Source: Heliopora coerulea (lineage: Eukaryota; Cnidaria; Anthozoa; Scleralcyonacea; Helioporidae). From it: DNA of 64,000 bases. The position numbers and the translations under genes are program-made. The notes under the pieces were generated by a model that did not search any database, was not told the origin of the DNA, and was given only the letters and a program-made list of their open reading frames with translations. Shown piece by piece: positions 10,379-24,000 of the stretch (the first letter of the stretch is position 1; each line of letters opens with the position of its first letter). The stretch spans positions 215,001 through 279,000 of the forward strand of contig JASJOG010000234.1 in NCBI GenBank assembly GCA_030142905.1, read 5' to 3'.

Positions 10379-13300
10379 CTGGCAACTCTATGCAAACAAA
10401 CAACAGTACCCCTAGAATTTCGTCTTCTGATGCTTTACTACAAATATTGTTTTAACCCGCAACTGTTTAAAATACCAAAGCTTGTTTACTGGTACAACAT
10501 CTATGAGAAAGTTCTTTCAAACTTCTTTTGAATGTCACAAACTGTTCCTATATTTACTTATGCGTTTAGCTGAGCAGACGCCAGGAACCTGAGGTTTTTG
10601 GCATAGGCAATCGACTTAGTCAATCTGAAGCGTCTTTAAAAGCAGCGGTTTATATCCCTAATTCTCTTTATAGTAGTGTAAATATTATTCATTTTCTGAG
10701 GTGGTAGTACGTTCGCACAGCTCCACTGCGTTTCCGTTACAGGTACATATGGTTTCTTGGAATGATCGGCTACATTTCCATTGTAAATACGTACAGTTTC
10801 TTGAAATGATCGGTTACACTTCCTTTATAAATAAATAAATACAGTTTCATCGACATGTTCTGATGGAGGAATATTCGTTCTGATTCATCGATCAGTCACT
10901 TCTTCGGATGGTCCGAAACTGTAATAGTTCAGAGCTCAATTTATTCAAATATATTTAAGTTACATAACGTCTATCGAGTTACTTGACCGCGTAATCTTTC
11001 TGAGGGTGTTAGCTGGAATTCGAGTGAATATTACATTGCGAAGTTTTGAAGACTTGCTTAATTTCAACATTTAGGGCAGTATCGCCTGTGTTAAGTCTCG
11101 TGTTTAGGTTAGAGCGAAGTTTCACCTATGAATCTAGTTATAATCGAGCTGTTGTCGGGTTATAACCGGACTTTACTTTTAATCTAGTCGTGAGATAGTC
11201 GCGCTACTGTCGGGTTATAGTCGATCTGGCACGTATCAGTTTGGCTTTAAATTCAGAAACATTTCCCCTTGCCTTTCTCATGCTGTCGTGCATACGTAGA
11301 TTTAAATGAATAACGTAAATCCGGTTGTATATAGATTGTCAATTAGTTCCAAATAAAGCGACATTCTTTTTCCGATGGAACACAATGCCAAAATGACCGT
11401 ATTAGAAAAACAAGTTGACAGATTAATGTGATTATGCCAAAAGGACAGGAGTTGCATTAGCTGCTCCGAAGGCCGGTTAAACGTAGAGAAGGATTTGCCA
11501 AACGTCCCGGGATTCAAAGCGTTTCAATGAAATACACAACGGATTTTAATCATCGTCAGGAATGCTATTAAATGACCAAAATATAGTCGAAACGTAGAAT
11601 CTCTAATAAAACGATTTCTCTACTTGGAGTTACCATTGTCGTGTACTTCATTAAAATACTGAGTGGCTCCCGTAATTTTAAAGCGTTTCATGGTGGAATA
11701 TAATAAAGTTATGGATGGAATTCTCGTGGATTTATTTAACCCCCCGACCTAACATCCAAACGTACCATCGATACCAGCGCATCCTGCGGCTCTTTAACTC
11801 GAAGTCCGGTTTTATTTTTTACCGGTAAGCAAACGTAGCTTTGGTTATTTTTCCTGATATTCAAGTTCCCTTCTTATGAATGCTATACTTCCTGTTTCAA
11901 CATAGTTATGTCCTGGGTGGTATTACTTATAACAAAGTGTAGTAATGGAATTTAGGAATATTATATGTAAGTTATATAAGTTGATCGTCTCGGTTGGTAC
12001 CGTCTTGACCTTGACTTGCAGTGGCTTATGTCGGTGGGGGGGTTGTTGTCGACTGACGTTTTGACGTCCTTAGAGTCAGAGGGTAGTCATCCTGCCCGGT
12101 TAATGGAAGGTTATGGAAATTGGTCTTAGTGCAAGCAGCTAAAGTTGGTCAGTTTCCATGTTGCCTTTTCTTGTCTCTTTCTGTGTCTAAAATCGGCGAA
12201 CGGCTTAAAAACACAATTGAAAAGATGAGAGGAAAATAGGCGACTACGCCAAAACGCAAACAAAGACTACTGTTGCTACTTATTGTTCAGATAGGGCTAT
12301 GACTCAATTCGATAACAAGCGACGATTCTACGGAAAAAGAACAAAATGCGTTGGAAAAAGTGGAACAAATACCTCAAAGGTTAAGTTGATGTAGGAATTA
12401 TTTAACAATGAAACGATGACTCCAAACTATTCGCATAAGCTGAGCTGGTAAAAGGAGAAAAAGCGGAGTTTAACCACAAGAATAAACAGCCCGAAGACAT
12501 TAGGAAAAGACAAAGGGCATCACAACCGGCTTCTTTTGCGCGTGTGGTTATCGTCTTTAGGAAAGACAGCCATGAAAAAGCCGTGAAACATGTAACATTG
12601 ATATGTAAAATCAGAATAAAATGGTGTGCTTGTCTGTATCTTCCTCGCTAAAGGAGATCTTTTTAATAGTTCGGTGTTCTGCGTAGAGCCATCTGCATGT
12701 TTCAGTCGTTAATAAACCTGGCTCATTACTTGAGTTTCCTTGTTAATTCAATCGCACCTTAAAATGCAATCTTTTTGAGGAGTCACATACAGGGCAAGAG
12801 CTTGCTGTATGTGCTTTGTTAGGCCGGCTGGCTTCATTAGGAGATGAACTCATTGATGAACTTCTAGCTCGTCTTTTTCTATTCACCTCAATCATCGCAG
12901 TCGGTTTACAGTTCATTAACTACGACAGTGCTATGATATGGTGTTGTGGACGTCTGGTGACACTTCAACGCATGCAATGACCGAGGAACGAAGCAGGTGT
13001 CATGGCCAGGCACAAAGAACCTGATCACAAAATGTCCTTAGTTGAATTCAAGCCATTGACTTCTTGATACCAAATTACTGGCACCAAAGTAACAAGCGGT
13101 GTGTATTCTTTGACAACGCCTGTCATTCCCAATTGCTATTTCAGAGCTAGTTTCCTCATGACATTCCGTAGAAGACTTCGTGTTCGTGCTCCAGCACGAC
13201 CATTGTAATTTCAAAGATTATTAAAAAGCGCTTCATTAATGATTATACCAAAACAATAAACGTCTCCATTACAGACGCATTGAAGTTTCCCGCTTTGAAA

Positions 13301-15085
13301 TTTTTCAAACAGTCTCCTTGACGTCAATTTGTAAATAGGTTTTCCTCCGAATGAGATAGCCCTATGGACAAGAAACTGCTAATCGTCCTCGTGCGACTGT
13401 CAACACGGATTAATTGTATGAGCGCTCCTTTGATATATTTGCTTTGTACCATATACATTTGGCCACGTTTGCAAGGAACCGCTCATCTGTTGATTCCTAA
13501 AATCTTTTCGCCTTCGTAACCAGTAACCCTCTATTTCAAAGTATTTATTGACTCATCAACTTAATTACCCTGTTGTGTGTTTTTGTCGCTAAAAAAAGCC
13601 CACGCTCAAACCTCGTGACATTTCCTGCGCAATCCGTTCTCCTTATAGCGCTGACATACTTGGCAGGCCATAGACGTCTTAAACGCATTCTCTCTAACCT
13701 TTCTTTCCTGTCGATTGAAATCTTAAAATATTGTTTTGCTTTTAGACTTCCGGATTGCAGATCGCAAAAACATTCAAAACGTTCACCCGACCTATAGTGA
13801 TGGTGGACAGTTCAGTTACGATAAGGGTTCGTTTCTCTGAGGAGCAGTCAGCATAGAACCCGTACATTTAGCTCCGCCGTGGTCTTCGCAGGTTGCACTT
13901 CTAATTCTATGACATGTCTAAATGCTAGCTGTCAGCAGTTTCACTGACTAACCTAACATTTCACTTGAATTCAGTAAAAGTTTTGTTGACTTTGTTGTTG
14001 TTTACACTTGGCAGGTGCGCTTTCAATAATGTCATGCGAAGCAGTTCCTTTACAGTGACCCTTCAAATCCACGCTCAGAGTGCTCTCGTGTCGTAATTCG
14101 CGTACCCATTGTCTAAATTTTTACATCGAAACTATTATGGAGAAGGTCGTTGAGCTTTCTTTCGTGCTTGAAAATGATCCTTTACACGATTTCAACGTCT
14201 TCTTAACCAAAAACTAGGCGTCGCTTTACTTTGCTCGAAAATAACCATGTTTATTGTACCCAATTTCAGATCTTGGAAGACAGAAGAATTCCTTTTGTTT
14301 TGTTCAATTTTTAGGGATTTCGCGTTTGGATGTTGTTTTTTTTTTTTTTTTGGTGCATGACAATGTGCTTCGGTTTTTGGAGCCGAAAAGGAGGGCTCGG
14401 TCCGGTATACGTTTGCGGAAAAACATCTATCTCGACCATTCTTCACATTTCCTTCGAGTTGTCAAGCTTTGCAACGCTGTAAAATTTCTTTGTTGGGACG
14501 CGAAAAACAGACATATGGAATGGCCTCAAGAAATTTACTTCAAATAATAGTAAACAATTGCTCTCGCTGTTTGCAGCCTTCATTGTTTCACACGGAAAAG
14601 CACTTGAAAGCTTCGAGCAGGCGAGAGAGGAGAGACACCTGAGAAGCGAACTCGTGAACCCAAGCTTCCCGTTGTCAAGCATGCACTGACAATATCCAAA
14701 CACAAAGCAGAACGCCTACAGCGACGACGATGGACCAATGAGCTTGCCAATTAAGCCGCGTTAGCTCATTAAAGATAATTATAATACACGCCTTTCTTAT
14801 TCAGTCGAGTATTATTAAAGGACGACACCATGTCTAACTGCTATTAATAAGTTCACATAACGACCTTGTAATTATTTTTCCAACTGAATTATGTTGAACT
14901 CCATCTAAGTCCATTGGGACTGATAGTCGAACGAGAGTTGCCATCGGGAAGTCGTCATCCGTCAGTTTGACGAAGTCGGTTACGACATTCAAAAATTTGT
15001 TTCAACGGGTTTGACATCCACGAGATTAAAACAATCCAGTTTAGCTCTCCTGGTTTTTCATACGCTCTCTGAGAACTCTCAAGTG
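10379..15085. other. upstream region of the Tbx4/5-like gene
   Basis: No further gene is supported. It holds two small diverged tandem duplications: 10742-10838 (unit about 48 bp, each with GTTTCTTG(G/A)AATGATCGG) and 11131-11230 (unit about 59 bp, each with AATCTAGT and CTGTCGGGTTATA). The PLE-like remnant at 11514-11700 is listed separately. A poly-T run lies at 14336-14351. The proximal promoter of the T-box gene should lie in the last kilobase, but I see no clear TATA element. Confidence 0.4.
11514..11700. repeat. PLE-like terminal-repeat remnant with hammerhead-like strings
   Basis: AAAGCGTTTCA occurs as a direct repeat at 11516-11526 and about 11682-11692, as in the tandem terminal repeats of Penelope-like elements. 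The minus strand has CTGACGA (11559-11553) and GAAAC (11525-11521), the two conserved strings of a hammerhead core, with only a weak 3-4 bp stem II between them. The plus strand has GTCGAAACG at 11587-11595. The distal part, AATACTGAGTGGCTCCCGTA, matches 36528-36549 with one change. It is diverged and probably inactive. Confidence 0.4.
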
Positions 15086-18000
15086 ATGGCGAACCTTGGA
15101 CATGCTTCGATTGCACGTGCTCCTAGTACCTTTCCAGTTGCTCCTATAGCCTTGCCATCTTCTGGGGGATATTTCATTCACGACATAGGTAAGCAAATGA
15201 ATCTTCGCCATTATCCGAGTATTGGTTCGGACATGATTTTGTTCGCCATCCCAGAACTACTGACCAAGTGGCAATACGTTGTCTTTCTTGTTGCTTGTTG
15301 TGTACTGACTTGTAAACCCTAAGTGTGTAATCAATGGTTTGTTTTCTTTTACAGATTACCATCGAGGTGCTACGGGGCTGCACACCGCTTACCCACGGCC
15401 GACTAACTATTGCGAGGACTATCCGTATGGGACGGCAGCAAACCAAGCGAACGCTCTGGGCGCGTTGTTTGCAAACAGTTCTAGCCTTCCCGCAGCTCTC
15501 CTCGCCGGTGGTGGCTTTGTCGATGTTCAGGACTTGAAGAAGAAGCCAAGCGGGAACATTCGAGTTGAACTCGAGAACAGATCTTTGTGGAAAGGTTTTA
15601 ACGAGTACGGAACAGAGATGATCATCACCAAAGCTGGCAGGTAAGAACCTAGCTACGCATCGCAAATCAGTTGTGACACTATAACTTGGTGTGCCTGAGC
15701 GGTGTGTTCACTGGTACCGCCTTGCAAATTGCTGTTTCACGGTTACCAGTATGATTCAAACTTGTCTATATGGTGCGCAATTGTCACACGTTTAAATGGT
15801 GTTCGCTTCGGTAATCGTTTTTGAATTTAGGCAATAACTTACGCCGCTAACTTGAATTTTTGCTTCTTGGGTTTAACCAGTTTATCGCAAAATGTTCATC
15901 GAGACTTTCTTAAGGGAGAAAATTATCTGCAAGGAAATATTTTCCGAGCAAATTATGTGTGCTTTGTGTTTTGAACGACAATAAATACCGGATGGAAAGT
16001 ATTAGATTCAGCGATTTTCAGGATTGTTTGATGTTTGCGTACAATATTTCAAAAGCAGTCGTATTCTGCTTGAAAAAAGAAACGTATACTTTTGTATAGT
16101 TGTTTGACTTTCGACTCCTTTCTTTGGTGCGGGGAAAAAATGAAGCTCGTACCGTGGTCATGAATCTCTCCGGAATTCGTCACGAAAACTGACCTCTGAA
16201 TTAAGCCGAGGTTGTTTTTATCGTTGTAACCATGAGTTAGCAACTTGGATTCAATGTCAATATCCTGTCTGCCAAAGATAGGAATCGGTGGCCCACTTTT
16301 GTAAAAGAGTAGTAATTACGGAAAATTCCTTGGATTGGTCTTTTTCGGGTTTCCTTAGTTCTGTTGGAAACGAAGGTGTTTTGTGACTTAGTTTCGTTGA
16401 GAAATTCCTCGGACTTGTCCGCAAGGAAGCACGACAGTTTAAACTAAACAACAGTGGCTTGTTTTTGGTCTTTTTGTGAAGACAACGCCCAAACAGAACT
16501 GCCTTTTTAAAGTTAGTGTAAGAGTTGTTTTTTCTGCACACTTGATTAAACTTGACGAAATTATTGCAGGCGAAGAGAACCGTTTGCGCATTTAATCAGC
16601 GACATTTGGCATGTATCCTCACCAGTCAAGTCTTTCTAGGACTTAGTAAGAAACCAAAAGACAAGGCTACTAAACTAGAATTCTCGATGTCAAATACTGC
16701 TGTTTAGAAACCCAGTGACAAGGGTTGTGTCCCCGAAAAAGGTGACATGAAGATGCGAGAACGGTTTTCTTGTAAACTCTACTCTTCCTCTAACTATTTA
16801 CCCAGACGCGCTTTTGTAAATTATCTAAATCATGTGCTAAGCGTTTCCTGTGCAACCCCTCGTCAAATTTACATCGTATTTTCACAGCTTTTCAGGTCTA
16901 GCGCAAGTATTAAAAAAGCCAAGGTCTGTAATTCATTTACGCGACTTTACAAAGGAAGTCTTTACTCTATGTTAGCAAGCTGATACAACTCTAGGATACA
17001 GTCCACGTTAGGAACTAAATTTTCATGCCACATTCCACGCGTAGAGAACTATCGCGAAAATATAACACTTTCCATGGGTCGCGCTCTGAAACTCAATGAG
17101 CTGTTGGTGAAGTGAAGAAATTACACAAAAACGTGTCGAAATACTCAATATTTTCAAACCGGTACTTTAATTCAGCGATGAAAAGTAAAGATCCCTTAAT
17201 ATGGCGTGGAAAAGACTATGGCGGCCAAAAAGAAACCTATTCTTCTTGGATTTACTTATGAGCATAATTTCCTAATTTATGAACTGATTGTCTTGTGCCA
17301 ACGGGGTTACGTATTCATTCGTTCAGTAATTTAAAGTATTTTATATGTCGTCAAACGTTCAGTCTATATACTGAAAAACAGAAATGTTTACGGTTCTGTT
17401 TGGACTCAATTCCTTCACACGTTCGGGCTGGTGACTGCCCAGATCATGTAACTGTCACCCAGCTCTAGATGAAGATATTCTAGACTTAGACTAAACACAC
17501 ATGTACTATTCTTGTGCACTTGATTTACTTTTAACACTTAGGGAGACTGCAGTGAATTTCTCTTTCTCTCACAGGCGAATGTTCCCAACCATTCGAGTAA
17601 AAATCGAGGGCTTAGACCCCAAGACAAAGTACATCTTGGTGATGGACATCGTCCCAGTAGACGACAACCGCTACAAGTATCACAACGGCGAGTGGATAGT
17701 TTCAGGAAAAGCGGAGCCGCCCCACCCGTCCAGGTTGTACATCCACACGGACTCTCCTGCGACCGGAGCACAGTGGATGAGACAGATTGTCTCTTTTCAG
17801 AAACTCAAACTCACGAACAGCCAGGTGGACCAACAGGGACACGTGAGTTAGAACAGCTTATTTTAAGAGTGATTAAAGAACCGAATGATTCTTTAAAATT
17901 TTCCGAGCTGAAAAACGGTATGAAATTACAACTTTGGGACCGCTATGGATATAAGTAAGTGAAATTTACTTGGGCAAAGTTAGTAACACCAATGTGATAT

Positions 18001-21000
18001 GCTTCGTGAGGTAAGTTCGGACTTTCGGACTCACCTTTTTGAACAATGAAAAAACCTCTCACCCTGTCACCCGACCCAGACCGTGCTCCAACAATGGGGG
18101 TCGTTGTTCAAACCTTTGATCACTTCTTATCATGTGGATAACTCTGTAATCGGCGGACAAAATTTGTCCAGTATTTCAAGCCAGTCCTTCCAAACACCGA
18201 CTATCCTTTTCACCCACAATGTCTACCCCGGAAATTATCCTCTGGTTTGCGAAGTTATTCACTGGGAAGATTTCCCAGCCACAGAACAACCGATCTCTGA
18301 ACTTAAAGACGGAGGTTTCCTGAAGATGTAGGAATGTCCTCCATTTGTTGACACTTCATTAGTAAAGTGCTAGTTGAATGTCCGGAGACCAGTCGATGCA
18401 TCTGTTGATAAATGGCGAATTAATTTTCGATTTGCTAGTTTGATACCCTAGCATCAGATCTCTTAAGCATCAAAGATGCCTTGAAGCTGATCTCGATCAG
18501 ATTTAGTGTTCATTTTTTCACTGACATTTCTGAACTGAATTTCTTCTTTTGGTGAACCAATATATCTACTGATAAACGAAAAAGTGATTTGGTTTATTAG
18601 CCTCAATATTTTGCTACCTCGGCTATTTCAGACAGAAACTGCGAACTGACTTCGGATGAATGTTGACCATGACATTGCCGAGGATCAACTTCCTTCAATT
18701 TCTGCGGACAAAAATGTATGTGTTGTTAAATGATATGGTTTAGCTACCTCATGCTGTAGAAATAATAAAGCAGTGATTGCATGATAGCTAGCCGTGGGAA
18801 GATTTTATTCATATTAACATAGCGGAACTAGGGATTTATTACTCTCAATGTTTGTGCACGAACCAATAATATTTGTCTACTGATGATAGAAAAGATTGAT
18901 TTCGAGCGTACTTGGGTTGCCAACCGAACGAATAACGTCACCAGAACGGGTATCTGGCCAATGAACGTTTACTAAACTTAACAGTGAAGCTATTTTTTTA
19001 ATTAATTATATCTCTTATGAAGTCTTTCGGTTTTGGGAGGGCAACTTTCCTGAAGAGAATATTTTTGCGCTGAGCAGAGAAAAATTCTTTGTGGCTTATT
19101 CGGATTGAAAGGATAAAATTGCACCAGCCACCTTATTGTAAGCCTGCTGTGATAAAGTCTAGAATCCGCTTGGAGGACGTTTGGCTCGAACACCAATTTA
19201 CGCACGGTCGAACAGGTTGTCATTTGCTAAAAATACGTTCCAAGTATCGTACATTCGAATTAAGTACCAAGATTAGTGGTTTTAGGCATGCCAGGCTGCT
19301 GTGTAACACCGAGCGACCATATGGGAACAAATTTACGTTAACAAAGTTAACATTTTTTTGCCTGTTAATCGCGAAGTGTTTAACACAAGCTGAAAACGGC
19401 TTGAAGAGGAAATCTTATGACTTAACGCTGCGACAGACGCCTGAAAACTTTGTTGACCCAAGTGGGATTTGAAATCACAATCTTTTGGTTTCCTGAGCGG
19501 TGCTCTGCTGGTTGTGCTATCGGGTCAGCTGAGAACAATATGTGAGTTTTCAGTCATGTTAATTGCTAAAGGAATTCTCCAGACAAATTAAGACCATTCT
19601 GAGGGATATTATTAAACGCATTTTTTGAATGTCATTCAGAAAGATCCTCCGGGTATAATGAAAAAAAATATCTAATTCTGTACACCCTGGTGATTCTAAT
19701 TTTGCAACAGAGTTTCACAATGGGTGTCCTTTCCGTCGAATTTAGTACCAACAACCTCTCAAGAGTGTCAGTTGTTGGCTTTTTCTCTGACATGATATGA
19801 TATTGAAACCACATATCTGCAGTTAGAGGGTCTTGCCAATTATTCTAATCACCGAATCTTTGATTAATAGGCTAATTAGTAGGTTTGAATTGCTCCATTT
19901 AAGAGAAAGTGCACATTGCTTTATAATATGTCATTTTCTCATCTTGAAACTGTACATGCCTTCTTCTTAAGAGTCCTTTTTAATCCATGAATGCTTGGTA
20001 TTTAGGGTTTATCTTGCGAAGAATATGCTCCATGGAAAGCATAAAACTGCAATATTACAGTAGACTTAGATGCCGATAGGATGAATTATGTTTAATTCAG
20101 AAAATGCATGTTCTCGGCTATGTTTGTTTGCGTCTTTACCTGATTTTGGTTCTTGAATTAGCGCTAAATTAAGTCCGAACTTAGATTGACAATTTTTCTG
20201 GGTGTAGCCAGTGATGGAGATGTTTTTTCACTTCGACCGAAGAGTCACGTTGAAGAAAGTTCTGTTCATTTCGGTGCTCATGACCTTGCAGTAATTCAAT
20301 GACAATCACCGTTGTGTTTTCAAGAAATTTAACCAAAACTTTGGAATCAATTCGTCAGTTGCTAAAACGGGAGAACCTTGTGTACGATAAACATGTTAAG
20401 AAGCTCAGGTCTGATTATTTGAAATCTCCAGCTCGTCAAACGTGGAAAACACCGAGTGTATTGGTGACAGTTACTTAGGTCGAACTGGAATTTGTTCAAA
20501 TCGCTCGGCTGCGATGAAAAGTGTACTTGATCGGGCCTATCCATACCAAGAAATAAAGCCATGATAGGGATATCATCGAGTGCGAAATATTGCCAATGTG
20601 ATATTTAATTGCGATCACTTGATGTTTTTCCAGTTCTCCTATTCTTTCGGTCATTTTCTTGCCATTGCCGTTGCCCTTGCCCTTGGTCCTAGCTGTCCTT
20701 TTAATCAGATTTATTTTTTTCTAAACCTTTCGATTGTAACTTACCAAAACAAAAATAGACTTGTTTATCTAACGAATTTTTGCAAACCGAATATTCGCTA
20801 AATATATTTGTCGCAAAAAACGGAGGGCTTTTTTATTTTCTTTTGATCACTTGGCCGGCGATGAAAAAAATTCTCCAGAAGTGATTAAGAGGATCTAAAA
20901 TTATCTTAACCTGACGGTTATGAATTTGACTACAGAGTATGGTCTGGACTTCGCCAGTTATGTGGAATCCCTGATCTAGTTGCTCGACTCAAGCTCTTTG

Positions 21001-24000
21001 TTTGACCTGTTAATTGACTGAATGCTCCCACGTTCCTTGTTCTAATTGTTCGACCGATAATGGCACGAGATGCTTTTGGAATCAACAGAAACCCTTATAT
21101 TTTTAAAATGACTGGACTCTTTCCCTTTTCCAAATAGAACACCGGCGTTGCGTCGTCTCTAAAAAGTGAGGTTGAATTCTCGCTGCGTTTAAATTCCGTA
21201 CTGAGAGGAGTTTATCATGTTAGTGCATGTAACTTAGATTTTTGACCCAGTTGTTTCAGACCTGCTGGTGCTAAGAGCGAACAGTCTGGTCATACGTCTC
21301 CTGGAGTTAATTAAATCTGGAGTTTTTTATACCACTGAGTAAGTTAGCTGGCAACAGGAAGGTGCCAAACATACCCACGTTGGTGTATACAGAGGCCGCT
21401 CACGACGTGCAGCTTTCCTGGCGTCATAAAAAGTTAATCTTAACTCTTTATCTACGTTGCCGAATTCTTCGCAGAACAATAAAAATCCTGATTGTTCTCC
21501 GTGTCAAATCAAAACTTTCAGTTTATACTGGACCTCAGAGTAAAGAAGTTGTCGGGGGTTACATCTGCATAACCAAGCGTGCAAGTTTTTAGAAGTGTTT
21601 TTTCGCCGGTTTACCTGATTTACCCCGGGACGAAAATGTACTGAATCTGGTCATTTGGTCATTTTTTCTGAGTTTAGGTGGATAGAAATTACTACCTGTT
21701 CATCTTCAAATACAAACCTCCCCTAAGCGTTTTCAGTCACGCCACAACGCGAATTTTTCTTTATTTTTGTTGAGCATTTACATCACGACTTTTTAAAGTC
21801 ACTTAAAGATGCTGTATGGTTCGTGTTATTTCTTAACTATCCGGAAACGATATTGTTTTACTTTTACCGCTCTTTTCGCCATAATGCATGTTAAGGTTCG
21901 CAGAATTCGTTAAACCTCCTTTCGTGCTTTTATCTTTCTCTACTCCTTAAAACGCCATCCTCCAGATTGGAAAACTGTACTATTCCAAACACATGTCATT
22001 AGAAACCTGTAAGAGGAGTTTTCAGTTACATTGACAGTTGATACTAGTAGTTTTTCGGTCAAATTGATAAGGTTTTCCAAGATTTTGATCGCAGTTACAT
22101 GGCTCAATTGCTCGTGCTGTCTGGCAATTGTTCCACGGGCTTGAGCAACCTGAGTATCTGGAGGAAACGGTAAGGCTGGCCGTTCAGTTATGTCCAGCTT
22201 CACAGACTCCGTGTCTAAATATAATCGGAAGCACAAACTATAAAGACGGCCCGTTGCGGTTTGTGTAGTAATGACAAGTGCTACTGTGCGGATTAGGTGT
22301 TGAGATTTACTTAGTCAAGCGAAGAATCATTGGCGCCGTTGTCAAGGACATCGAGAGCTCATCCATATTAATACTCGAAAAAACAAAATTCTTTACATAT
22401 AATCCGAGATTCGGGCGAGAAAAAGCTCGTATTTACAATAATCTGACCTCAAGTGCTTCAAGCAAAACCCGGTTAAGTGTCCGAGAACAAGAAAACCCAT
22501 GACTTGGGCCATTTCGTTACCAGAATGAACGAGTCCTCGTCTCGCTTGTTTGGTAGAAAACATCCGAAAGTCTCAAGCCCCCTGAGAACAAGGCATCTGT
22601 ATTTTCACTGATTATTCTTAGAATAAATTTGAAATTTTTGTTTTGCGTTCGTGACCATACGGCTCCCTTGTGTTGGGTCGTTTAGATTTTATTCAACTTC
22701 TTTTTCGGTTTCACTTAACAAGCTTACAAATGTAATCTTCTCAGGAATCGATATTAATCTTACCGGATACTAATTGTTTCTGTAAAGAAATCGATTTAAC
22801 TTTCTAAGTTTGAATAAAAAATCTGGCCAAGCGATTTAATCTTGTTTGGTTAGATTTCACGTTGGAATGTATCTTTTTTTCAAACATTACGGAGGAGAGT
22901 AAACGTTCAAATATTTCAAACCTGATTCATGAAACGTTTACGTGGAAAATTTCGAGCAATACTTAATCAACTGATATTTCCACTCCATGCTTCGCCTTTG
23001 TTGTACCTGACACGTGTCCTTGTCCAATATTTTTAGATCATTCTTAATTCTATGCACAAATACCAACCACGGTTACATGTCGTCCAAGCGAACGAATTTA
23101 ACGCCCTAAATGGCCGAAGCGCTTACGAAACATTCATCTTCCCGGAGACAGAGTTTATGGCCGTTACCGCTTATCAAAATCCCCAGGTAAGTGTGAAAAC
23201 TGTGTTCCGTTAGTTTGTCAAGCAAGTGCTTTAAGCTGGCGTCTGGGACATTCAATTAACTCGTATTGGCTTTCGTGTTAGTTTATCGAGAACAAGGTCT
23301 TTGGAAATTAGCCGCAGATATATCTCCAGTATCTGAGCTGCATGCAATGTGAAGTGGTTGGTTTCTACCAGAAACAAGCCCCTCCCCAACGCTATTTTCA
23401 CCCATCGGGTAAGATCTCACCCTTGACCTAGTCTTCACTGTGAGTGTTGCCGCCACACCTACTGTCAATATGAGGAATCCAAGTCCTAGTTCTATAGCTC
23501 TCTATTTTTTTATCCACCTATTATTTCGTAGTAACGGTAACAGAAAGAACAGATCGGGAGTCCGAGGCAATTGCTACGTTCTGCCAACTGGGTGCCATTT
23601 TCTCTGGGAGAGGTTTCTTGCTCTAACTTTCTGTATCTTTGTGATGTGTTGACATTGCAGATGAATTGCAGAGTAATTCCAGTCCTTGCATACAGTATAC
23701 GCTTTTCATTGAAATGTTTTATTTCCCGTTTATTGGTCTATTGAGTGCTTTATTGAGGAATGAGACTTGAAATTTCTTTTGCGGTATCTGCTTAATACTT
23801 TACTAGGCCAGTTTTCACTTGCCATTTCTTTTCTCATGGATTTGTCCAGATAACTGTGGAGGTTGTTAACTCCGTATGCCCAGTTTTCGTTCTTTTTGTC
23901 GTTCCAAATGTGTTTAAGTGCCGTTCGATGGCCAAGAGTACACATTCGATTGTTTGACACTTTAAGGTAGCGTCAAGCAAATTTGACAAGGCCTGTTAAA

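Noticed and set aside
15174..15665. 163-codon minus-strand frame
   Set aside because: Antisense shadow of Tbx4/5 exon 2 and its flanking introns.
18083..18331. 82-codon plus-strand frame in Tbx4/5 intron 3
   Set aside because: Non-ATG start, not needed for the gene: exon 3 joins exon 4 in phase and in the conserved T-box order without it.
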